From contig NZ_JABXKP010000039.1 of the NCBI RefSeq assembly GCF_017114985.1, forward strand, positions 1-64,000: a DNA stretch of 64,000 nucleotides. Direction: 5' to 3'. Below are positions 45,624 to 52,476 of the stretch, in pieces. Origin of the DNA: Nostoc sp. JL33. Its GTDB lineage: Bacteria; Cyanobacteriota; Cyanobacteriia; Cyanobacteriales; Nostocaceae. The notes under the pieces were generated by a model, which searched no databases, was not told where the DNA came from, and was given only the letters and a program-made list of their open reading frames with translations. The translations under genes and the position numbers were made by a program. Each line of letters starts with the position of its first letter. The first letter of the stretch is position 1.

Positions 45624-47123
45624 ATGAACTTATTTGAGCTTTTAGTAGGGGAAGACAATCATCCAGCCCTAGTTACGCCTGGGGGGCGATCGCTAACTTA
45701 TAAGCAATTGCGCGAGAATGTTGTTGGGCTGGTATCCCAACTCAACAGCTTTGGATTGAAACGGCCAGAACGCATTGCCATTGCCATGACTAACGGTTCA
45801 CCAATGGCGATTACCTTTTTGGCTGCCGCCCTGTGTGGCACTGCTGCACCCTTAAATCCCAAATACAAGCAAGAAGAATTTGCCTTTTACTACGAAGATA
45901 CCCAAGCAAAAGCACTGATTACGTTGTCTGAGGGGACAGAAGCAGCGATCGCCGCCGTCACATCCGACATGATGCTGATTAATGCCAAGGTAAACACTGA
46001 CGGCACATTGAACTTTGAATTAGTCAAAACAGGCTCACAAGCAGAATCCTCGAATCCCGCAGCCCCCAACGCCGATGATCTGGCGATGATTCTCCACACT
46101 AGCGGCACCACCAGCCGTCCCAAACGTGTGCCAATTCGTCATCGCAACTTAATCGCCTCAGCCAACAACATCATTGGTGCTTACTCACTCACAGCAGCTG
46201 ACACTACACTTTGCCTAATGCCCCTGTTCCACATTCACGGATTGGTAGGGTGTTTGCTGGCAACTCTCGGATCGGGCGGCAGATTAATTTGTCCTAATGG
46301 TTTTAATGCCCTGGAGTTTTGGAAACTGGTAGATACCTACAAACCCACTTGGTACTCCGCAGCGCCAACCATGCACCAGACAATTTTGGCACGCGCTAGC
46401 CGCAACACAGAGATTGTCAAAGCTAACCGCTTTCGTTTCATTCGCTCTAGTAGCGCTCCCTTGCCCCCAATTATTATTGAACAACTAGAGGCAACTCTTA
46501 ATGCTCCCGTTGTGGAATCTTACAGCATGACTGAAGCATCTCACTTAATGACCACCAATCCCCTACCGCCAAAAGTGCGGAAACCGGGTACTGTCGGTTA
46601 TGGCTTCGGTGTAGAAGTCGGGATTATGGACTCCGAAGGCAACCTATTATCTCAAGGAAGCTTGGGCGAAGTGGTGGTAAAAGCACCTAATGTCATAGAT
46701 GGCTACGAAAACAACCCCCAAGCTAACGCCACAGCTTTTGTAAACGGTTGGTTCCGCACAGGGGATCAGGGAACGCTGGATGCAGACGCTTACCTCCGCT
46801 TGACTGGACGGATTAAAGAATTGATTAACCGGGGTGGGGAAAAAATTTCTCCTTTAGAAGTGGATGATGTTTTGCTGCGCCATCCCGCCGTCGCCGAAGC
46901 CTTAGCCTTTGCCGTCCCCCACAAATCTTTAGGAGAAGATATCCACGCTGCTGTTGTCCTCAAGGGAGAAGCTGACGAAAAAGAACTTTTAGCCCACTGT
47001 TCAACCATGCTGGCAGACTTCAAAGTTCCCAAGCAAATTCACATTTTAGATCAACTACCTCGTGGTGCTACCGGGAAACTGCAACGGTTGGCTATGGCGA
47101 AATTGCTGAATATAGGGCAGTAG
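45624..47123 (+). CDS. AMP-dependent acyl-CoA synthetase (AAE3/Pcs60-like)
   Basis: 499-residue adenylate-forming enzyme that activates a carboxylate with ATP and CoA. Motifs: the P-loop MILHTSGTTSRPKRVP near residue 155, YSMTEASHLMTTNP near 298, GWFRTGDQGTLD near 375, and the C-terminal catalytic lysine region PRGATGKLQRLAMAKLL. Overall it most resembles the plant/yeast AAE3–Pcs60 group, whose members include oxalyl-CoA synthetases, but substrate cannot be settled by eye. An ATG at 45624 follows TGGAGG. Monocistronic. Confidence 0.88.
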   Translation: MNLFELLVGEDNHPALVTPGGRSLTYKQLRENVVGLVSQLNSFGLKRPERIAIAMTNGSPMAITFLAAALCGTAAPLNPKYKQEEFAFYYEDTQAKALITLSEGTEAAIAAVTSDMMLINAKVNTDGTLNFELVKTGSQAESSNPAAPNADDLAMILHTSGTTSRPKRVPIRHRNLIASANNIIGAYSLTAADTTLCLMPLFHIHGLVGCLLATLGSGGRLICPNGFNALEFWKLVDTYKPTWYSAAPTMHQTILARASRNTEIVKANRFRFIRSSSAPLPPIIIEQLEATLNAPVVESYSMTEASHLMTTNPLPPKVRKPGTVGYGFGVEVGIMDSEGNLLSQGSLGEVVVKAPNVIDGYENNPQANATAFVNGWFRTGDQGTLDADAYLRLTGRIKELINRGGEKISPLEVDDVLLRHPAVAEALAFAVPHKSLGEDIHAAVVLKGEADEKELLAHCSTMLADFKVPKQIHILDQLPRGATGKLQRLAMAKLLNIGQ

Positions 47124-47259
47124 GGAGATGCCAGAGATGGTTTAATTTTTACTGTTAAAAATAATAAAGTAACAGAAATTCTCTGCTTTTATGTTTTGAC
47201 ATAAGCAATTTTGCCAAGAGTAAGCGATACACTAAGGGAAATTCCTTGAGGAAGCGTTG

Positions 47260-47706
47260 ATGGCACGGTCAAGTGGGGTTAAAAATGAAACGTCTGCACA
47301 GGAATTGCCTACAATTTCAGACAAAAATACAGTGACAATTGAAGATTCGCCTGCACAGGAATTGTCTACAATTTCAGACAAAGATATAGTGACAATTGAA
47401 GATTTGCCCGAACCAGTGGAGGATGTCCAGGATATTGACGACATCTTGAACTCACTCAAAACCTTATTGAGTACCCTAGAAAAGCTCCAAAAAGTCCGTC
47501 AGGAAGTGGGCGATATCAAACCGTTGATCGGGCGGATGCTTGATGGTGAACTGGTTGCTGGTGAAGAACTTGAGCAACTAAAGGCAGGTGTGAGCAGTCT
47601 TGCTCGCCTTGTTCGTGCTTATAATGACCATCAAATAGCGTTGGCTAAAGCACAATCTGCTAGAAACTTGCTAGATCAAGTCCTTAAAGAGCGTAAAGCT
47701 AATTGA
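47260..47706 (+). CDS. Hypothetical protein with N-terminal tandem duplication and coiled coil
   Basis: 148 residues. ATG 47260 is preferred over the TTG one codon earlier because of the GAGGAAG ribosome-binding site. Residues about 8–50 contain a ~22-residue unit twice (SAQELPTISDKNTVTIEDS and PAQELSTISDKDIVTIEDL), mirrored by a 66-bp DNA duplication. Residues about 58–145 are helical with heptads (LEKLQKVRQEVGDIKPLI, LARLVRAYNDHQIALAKAQ). No family recognised and no membrane segment. The duplication is recent, judging by the DNA identity. Confidence 0.6.
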   Translation: MARSSGVKNETSAQELPTISDKNTVTIEDSPAQELSTISDKDIVTIEDLPEPVEDVQDIDDILNSLKTLLSTLEKLQKVRQEVGDIKPLIGRMLDGELVAGEELEQLKAGVSSLARLVRAYNDHQIALAKAQSARNLLDQVLKERKAN

Positions 47707-47795
47707 AACAACAAGCGATCGATGTCTACGACGAGCTACGCCGGAGCATTTTTTAAAGAGGCGATCGCAGTAAATTAAAGGTGTAACTCAAACTC

Positions 47796-48029
47796 GTGGC
47801 TATCCCCATGAAGTCTTTACAAGACTACACCACTGTTATCCGTCTCGATAATAATGGTACGTTTGTCGCCTATGTACCAGCGATTTCCGGTTGCCATGCT
47901 TGGGGACAAACGCCAGATGAGGCCCGTGCTGAACTTGTTTATGTTTTTAAAATGATTCAGGAAGAATACGAAGAACAAGGACGTTTTCTACCCAAAGACG
48001 TTGAACTGGTAATTGCAAATGCCAGCTAA
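47796..48029 (+). CDS. hicB: HicB-family antitoxin
   Basis: 77 residues: partial RNase-H-like HicB fold with IRLDNNGTFVAYVPAISGCHAWGQ and DEARAELVYVFKMIQEEYEE, the standard HicB signature. GTG at 47796 or ATG at 47808 could start it. It normally neutralises the mRNA-cleaving HicA toxin encoded beside it; here the downstream hicA, overlapping by 11 bases, is destroyed by a repeat insertion, so this antitoxin is an orphan. No DNA-binding tail is present. Confidence 0.88.
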   Translation: MAIPMKSLQDYTTVIRLDNNGTFVAYVPAISGCHAWGQTPDEARAELVYVFKMIQEEYEEQGRFLPKDVELVIANAS

Positions 48030-48256
48030 AGCCAGTGAATTAGAACGGGTGGCGCGTAAACTCGGTTTTGAAAAAGAAAACGAATGTAGAGACGTAGCAG
48101 TGCTACGTCTCTACAAGGGTTCTGGGTAACGCATATTTAATTTCACGCCTATGTCTAATTCCCATTCATGGCAACGCTGAAATTGGTAGTTAGTTAGTTT
48201 ATAAAATTCTCAAGCAGTTGGGTATTACAGAGGAAGATTTTAACCAGTTAAAGTAA
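48019..48256 (+). pseudogene. hicA toxin gene disrupted by a REP-like element
   Basis: It begins MPAKASELERVARKLGFEKE, the HicA N-terminus, then runs at 48085 into the palindromic repeat. After the repeat the HicA C-terminus resumes at 48158 in a different frame: IPIHGNAEIGS, an in-frame TAG, then LVYKILKQLGITEEDFNQLK and TAA. The central segment, which includes the catalytic histidine (GSH) region, is missing, so the element replaced rather than simply interrupted it. Toxin activity must be lost. Confidence 0.88.
48085..48158. repeat. REP-like palindrome with tail, inserted in hicA
   Basis: Palindrome TGTAGAGACGTAGCA, G, TGCTACGTCTCTACA followed by a tail (AAGGGTTCTGGGTAACGC … CACGCCTATGTCTAA). 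The same unit occurs in opposite orientation at 42664–42735. Insertion boundaries are defined by the flanking hicA coding pieces. Confidence 0.85.
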
Positions 48257-48260
48257 TTAG

Positions 48261-48349
48261 CGCGTAGGCGTTGACGTAGCCTCTCCTTGGCGCAGCCTCT
48301 CGTAGAGAAGAGTTGCCGGTCGTAGATATCGCACTCTGAATTCCCCAAG
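48261..48349. repeat. 89-bp direct repeat, left copy
   Basis: Matches 49461–49549 with only two base differences in 89. It begins CGCGTAGGCGTT and ends CTGAATTCCCCAAG. The two copies are exactly 1200 bases apart in register and bracket the XRE regulator and endonuclease remnant. Confidence 0.9.
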
Positions 48350-48392
48350 TGCATAGACGCACAAAGCCTTGTCGTCAGATATCGCCTCTGCA

Positions 48393-49069
48393 TCACTTCA
48401 AAATTTTGATCATAAATAGACAACGACTGCGGGCTGAACGTCCAGCAATGATTTGGCATTGGCGACTAACTCTAGTATTCACAGTTCTAGAATATCTTTT
48501 AGATAAATACTCAGTCCAGATGATCGGCACTATTGTATTTTGTTGTTCAAATAATCCAACCAGTCTGATTGGTACATCAAAAACTTGGTATTTAATCAAA
48601 GCTGTTAACTGATTAACCGCTTGCTCGTAATAAAGAGTGCTATTGGAAGCAGGAAACATCAGAGCCTTTGTCACCAGAATTACTAGATTAGTCGGGTATC
48701 GAACAAATTCAGTTTTAGCTTTGAAGAACAATTCTGAGCGTAAGGTGTTATTGAGTAGGAAGGGATAATTAGAAAATTGAATTTCAATGATAATGCCAGC
48801 TTTGGCAAAATCAACCTCTGTACCCAAAAATCTGTAAGGTACTGGAAAGGTATATTTGATTGCCAACCATTATGAATAAAGGCAGCTTTAATGTATTCGT
48901 TTGTACCTACTGGATCGAATATTGCATTACCCTGAATTCCAGCTTGATCTGAAGCCTTGATGTGTAAAGGCATTCTAGTGAGAGTAGTACTAATCTCCTG
49001 CCATTCGTTCTGGTATTGGGTGTTAATGATTGTATCTGCTGCGTTAAAGTCAACATATTGAATAATGAT
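48393..49069 (-). pseudogene. Frameshifted BglII-like restriction endonuclease
   Basis: Two overlapping leftward frames join into one protein. The first encodes QYVDFNAADTIINTQYQNEW and MPLHIKASDQAGIQGNAIFD up to KAAFIHNGWQSNIP. After a one-base shift near 48870 the second continues PYRFLGTEVDFAKAGIIIEI (PD-(D/E)xK-type Asp…Glu-x-Gln site), then NNTLRSELFFKAKTEF and ALMFPASNSTLYYEQAVNQL. The conserved part ends near 48480 and the rest to 48393 reads through repeat DNA. Resemblance is to BglII/BstYI-type enzymes, from memory. No methylase lies nearby. Confidence 0.7.
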
Positions 49070-49071
49070 TA

Positions 49072-49344
49072 TTACGTCTCCTTTTGGTATTTCAACAGTT
49101 CTTCGATAAAAGCAAGCGGATCTATTTCAAGGACTTGGGCAACTTGTAAAAATTCAATCACGTCAAGACGACGCTCTCCACGTTCATACTTTGATACGTA
49201 GGATTGCGGAAGCTCTAGCTTTGCTGACAACTCTGCTTGAGTGAGCTTGGCAGTTCTGCGGGCTTCGATAAGTAGCTGACAAAACCGATTGTACTCTTCG
49301 CTGAAAACCGATTTAGGCACTTTAAATTGCCTTTTTTCTGGCAA
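49072..49344 (-). CDS. XRE-family helix-turn-helix regulator
   Basis: 90 residues, mostly a Cro/C1-type HTH: FCQLLIEARRTAKLTQAEL, SAKLELPQSYVSKYERGERR, LDVIEFLQVAQVLEIDPLAF. There is no ATG at its head; a TTG at 49344 is the best start, since the frame is closed a short way upstream. The stop codon overlaps the beginning of the endonuclease remnant's frame, so the two were one operon, as with controller proteins of restriction systems. It appears intact and may now be an orphan regulator. Confidence 0.8.
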   Translation of the reverse strand: MPEKRQFKVPKSVFSEEYNRFCQLLIEARRTAKLTQAELSAKLELPQSYVSKYERGERRLDVIEFLQVAQVLEIDPLAFIEELLKYQKET

Positions 49345-49460
49345 TGGTTTATTCGATCTCGATGAGAGTTAGTACATATTGCTAAACTCAATTAAATTCT
49401 AAAACCTAATATGGGATAAACCCAAAATAGGTTTTAGAAAGCTACTACAAAGACAGCACG

Positions 49461-49549
49461 CGCGTAGGCGTTGGCGTAGCCTCTCCTTGGCGCAGCCTCT
49501 CGTAGAGAAGAGTTGCCGGTCGTAGACATCGCACTCTGAATTCCCCAAG
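49461..49549. repeat. 89-bp direct repeat, right copy
   Basis: Partner of 48261–48349, upstream of the XRE gene. Internal pieces such as GCGTAGCCTCTCCTTGG and CTCTCGTAGAGAAGAG belong to a repeat type scattered through this window. Confidence 0.9.
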
Positions 49550-49627
49550 CTCGTAAACAGGAAGTCGCTGTGTGTCTAAATCTGTGGTTTCATTTGAAGG
49601 ATATCAGATTTTGCAAGATATCTACTT

Positions 49628-51352
49628 ATGATGATCAACGTTGCACCCGCCATTGTAGTTCTAGGTCAAAATAGCGTCACAGTAGCACGCAAAATAATCA
49701 CAGTCCTACCAGGGGCGACACTATACGGTCTAGCGGGTCGCACATCTGGAGTTGATGTCAGCTTTACTAATTTTGGCGAGACGTTGCGCGAGTTATTTGT
49801 CCAGGGAACGCCGTTGATTGGCATTTGTGCCGCCGGTATTTTAATTAGGACGCTAGCTCCCATACTCTCAGATAAACGACAGGAACCACCATTGCTAGCT
49901 GTGGCTGAGGATGGTAGTGCTGTTGTCCCCCTCTTAGGCGGACTTGCTGGGGTAAACGATTTGGCTCGCCGCATTGCCGAAGTGCTTGATGTCAAACCGG
50001 CAATTACGACCACAGGCGATTTACGTTTGGGCACAACGCTGTTGTTTCCTCCCCCTGGATACCATTTAGCAAACCCAGACGATGCGAAGAAATTTATCTC
50101 AGATTTGCTAGCCGGGGCACAAGTCAAACTAGAAGGCATAGCACCTTGGTTGAGCAATAGTAAACTACCCATAGATCCAAAGGGAGATTTGACCATCCAA
50201 GTTACCGAACATTTGGTGACTCCTACAGCCAACTGCCTTGTCTACCACCCAGCAACGATCGCGATCGCAATTAGTGAGATCATTGATGATCCAGTAGCTT
50301 TAGTACAGCAGCTAGTAGCTGCTGCCAAACTAGAAAAAGCATCAGTCGCCGGAATATTTGCACCCATCACCGCCGCAGCCGATCCCGCAATCCACGCCGT
50401 AGCTAGCGCCTTGGGAGTGCCTGCCCGCTTTTTTACCCCAAATCAGCTAGAAACTCTGTTATCGCAAGGTTATAGCCCCGCCCAAGCCGCAGCGATCGCC
50501 GCCACAGGTACATCTGTTTTATCTTCTTTATCCCCCCACGTTGCGATCGCTATTGCCTCTCAACCAATAGACCCCAACACCATCGGTCAGCCACGGGGAC
50601 GGTTAGCGATTATTGGCACGGGCCCTGGTGGTTCGCAGTGGATGTCTCCCGAAGTGAAAGAGATACTCAAGTCGGCAACTGACCTAGTGGGTTATAAAAC
50701 TTATTTAGATTTAGTCGGTTCTCTGGCTGATGGCAAGCAACGGCATGAGTCCGACAACCGCGAAGAAGAATCACGGGCAAAAATGGCTCTTGATTTGGCA
50801 GCATCTGGGCGATATGTAGCTGTAGTTTCATCAGGTGATCCCGGTATCTATGCAATGGCAACAGCAGTTTTTGAAGTATGCGATCGCTATGCCAAACCCG
50901 AATGGGAGAGTATCGACATTCATGTGGCACCAGGCATCTCAGCTATGCAGGCAGCAGCAGCAGCGATTGGTGCCCCCCTTGGACATGACTTCTGCGTTAT
51001 TTCCCTTTCGGATATTTTGAAACCTTGGTCTGCGATCGCACAACGAATTACTGCTGCTGCTGAGGCTGATTTCGTCATTGCTTTCTACAATCCTGTTTCC
51101 AAAGAGCGGACTTGGCAACTAGCAGAAGCGAGAAATATTTTGCTGCAACATCGAACACCGGATACACCAGTAGTATTGGCACGGAATCTCGGCAGACCAG
51201 GACAGACGGTGAAAGCGATCGCACTTGATGAGTTAGCACCAGCAACGGCCGATATGCGGACAATTATTCTCGTCGGTTCTACAAAAACCCGAACCATCAA
51301 ACGCCGCGATGGTAGTATCTGGGTTTATACGCCGCGTCGCTATACCGAATAA
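49628..51352 (+). CDS. cbiG-cobJ: Cobalt-precorrin-5A hydrolase / precorrin-3B C17-methyltransferase fusion
   Basis: 574-residue bifunctional enzyme of cobalamin corrin-ring synthesis. The N-terminal ~330 residues are CbiG (IGICAAGILIRTLAPILSDK near residue 68, LLGGLAGVNDLAR, and a C-terminal CbiG domain around SVAGIFAPITAAADPAIHA). The C-terminal ~245 residues are the SAM-dependent CobJ/CbiH methyltransferase (RLAIIGTGPGGSQWMSPEV near 328, VSSGDPGIYAMA, FYNPVSKERTWQL, LARNLGRPGQ). The fusion is usual in cyanobacteria. Either ATG at 49628 or 49631 may start it. It complements the riboswitch-controlled cobalt importer at 12.6–15.3 kb. Confidence 0.95.
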   Translation: MMINVAPAIVVLGQNSVTVARKIITVLPGATLYGLAGRTSGVDVSFTNFGETLRELFVQGTPLIGICAAGILIRTLAPILSDKRQEPPLLAVAEDGSAVVPLLGGLAGVNDLARRIAEVLDVKPAITTTGDLRLGTTLLFPPPGYHLANPDDAKKFISDLLAGAQVKLEGIAPWLSNSKLPIDPKGDLTIQVTEHLVTPTANCLVYHPATIAIAISEIIDDPVALVQQLVAAAKLEKASVAGIFAPITAAADPAIHAVASALGVPARFFTPNQLETLLSQGYSPAQAAAIAATGTSVLSSLSPHVAIAIASQPIDPNTIGQPRGRLAIIGTGPGGSQWMSPEVKEILKSATDLVGYKTYLDLVGSLADGKQRHESDNREEESRAKMALDLAASGRYVAVVSSGDPGIYAMATAVFEVCDRYAKPEWESIDIHVAPGISAMQAAAAAIGAPLGHDFCVISLSDILKPWSAIAQRITAAAEADFVIAFYNPVSKERTWQLAEARNILLQHRTPDTPVVLARNLGRPGQTVKAIALDELAPATADMRTIILVGSTKTRTIKRRDGSIWVYTPRRYTE

Positions 51353-51376
51353 TAGGCATAAATAGCAACTTCTACT

Positions 51377-51592
51377 TTGACGTTTGGGTGTTTCGCGCAG
51401 TCTGTAATAACTTCTGCCTTGACGTTTGGGTGTTTCGCGCAGTCTGTAGCAACTTCTGCCTTAACGTTTGGGTGTTTCGCGCAGTCTGTAGCAACTTCTG
51501 CCTTGACGTTTGGGTGTTTCGCGCAGTCTGTAGCAACTTCTGCCTTGACGTTTAGGTGTTTCGCGCAGTCTGTAGCAACTTCTGCCTTGACG
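51377..51592. repeat. 42-bp minisatellite, five units
   Basis: Tandem 42-bp units beginning TTGACGTTTGGGTGTTTCGC and ending CAGTCTGTAGCAACTTCTG, 25 bases after the cbiG-cobJ stop codon. Units differ by few bases. The period is a multiple of three, so an open frame with a 14-residue unit (TFGCFAQSVATSAL) results, but it lacks a good start and ribosome-binding site. I treat it as non-coding. Confidence 0.9.
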
Positions 51593-51673
51593 TTATCAGA
51601 AACACACTTGCGTTATATAACCCTGGTTACGGTATTACGCAATATAGGGATGCCTGCGGCGGTAAACTAGGCT

Positions 51674-51793
51674 CAATTTGAACAGATAGCTTACAAATTT
51701 CTGCTTAATGGAGAAATAGAAACAGGTAGTCTAACTTACCAGCAATTAGATGAACAGGCACGAGCTTCTGAGTTAAGCAAAAGGTTTTTATAA
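51674..51793 (+). pseudogene. N-terminal scrap of an NRPS/PKS-type acyl-AMP ligase
   Basis: Forty codons reading AYKFLLNGEIETGSLTYQQL and DEQARASELSKRFL then TAA. The GEIETGSLTYQQLDEQARA segment resembles the opening of fatty-acyl-AMP ligase and adenylation domains. Nothing of the catalytic core remains. Confidence 0.55.
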
Positions 51794-51899
51794 ACACAGG
51801 AGTAATTCCGCTTAACCCCAAGCGTATTGTGTTATGCCCTCACTGCGTGTTTTATTCAAAATAAGGGGCTTCCTAATAAAAAAATATCCAATTATTTAT

Positions 51900-51960
51900 T
51901 GTGGGGTGGGCCGAAAAGCCCGCCCTTGGTTACTGGGCAGGCTTTTCGGCCCACCCCACA
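51900..51960. repeat. 21-bp perfect hairpin
   Basis: Arms run 51900–51920 (TGTGGGGTGGGCC…) and 51940–51960 (…GGCCCACCCCACA) and are perfectly complementary, with an inner GCCC / GGGC stem in the loop. Very stable; lies between the acyl-ligase scrap and the cupin remnant. A dispersed repeat or boundary terminator for convergent transcription. Confidence 0.75.
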
Positions 51961-52043
51961 AGTAGTAGTAATTTATTTCTTGGAAGTCCCTAAAACTAAC
52001 CTAATACCAAATCTATGTGAGGCTGCATAGAATAAGTTCCTTG

Positions 52044-52464
52044 TCAAGCATGGAGTTTCAAGGATTTTATTCTGTGCATCTTCATAGAGAATTGGTATAA
52101 GTTGCTAGTTAATGCTCCTAACTGATGATTAGCTCGATTCGATTTTTCGACTCGCAAACCAAAGTACGTTAAAACAAGCTCAGTTGAGCCACTATTGACA
52201 ACTTTATGCACTTCTCCCGGTTCTATTGCCACGCAGTTTCCCGGAAGCAGGGAGTATGTCAACATCAATTTGAATTACTCCTGAACCAGCTTCCACAAAG
52301 AATACTTCAGACATATCTTGATGCGCGTGTGCTGGTGCGATTTGCCCGGGAGCAAAACGTGCTTGAGAAAAGTTAGTTAGGTGAGGTAAATCGCCGAAGC
52401 ATAGCATCAGCTTTTTCTTGATTTCGGGATTGTGAGAAACAGACTCTTCTGGCAAGTTTTTCAC
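52044..52464 (-). pseudogene. Frameshifted cupin-domain protein
   Basis: The upstream frame encodes LTNFSQARFAPGQIAPAHAH, QDMSEVFFVEAGSGVIQID (first cupin motif with HAH ligands), and then shifts near 52250. The other frame continues TYSLLPGNCVAIEPGEVHKV, VNSGSTELVLTYFGLRVE (second cupin motif). Together they would be a small one-domain cupin of ~115–125 residues. The single frameshift inactivates it. Its start lies 13 bases from the end of the PlsY-fusion gene on the same strand. Confidence 0.8.
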
Positions 52465-52476
52465 CAGAAGTGGTAA

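Noticed and set aside
48199..48459. 86-residue - strand frame
   Set aside because: Translation of the 89-bp direct repeat and flanks; same repeat elsewhere is non-coding.
51377..51592. Possible CRISPR array
   Set aside because: The 42-bp units are contiguous and contain no variable spacers; no cas genes are nearby. It is a minisatellite.
51827..52030. 67-residue + strand frame
   Set aside because: Runs across the 21-bp hairpin at 51900–51960 and shows no conserved features.
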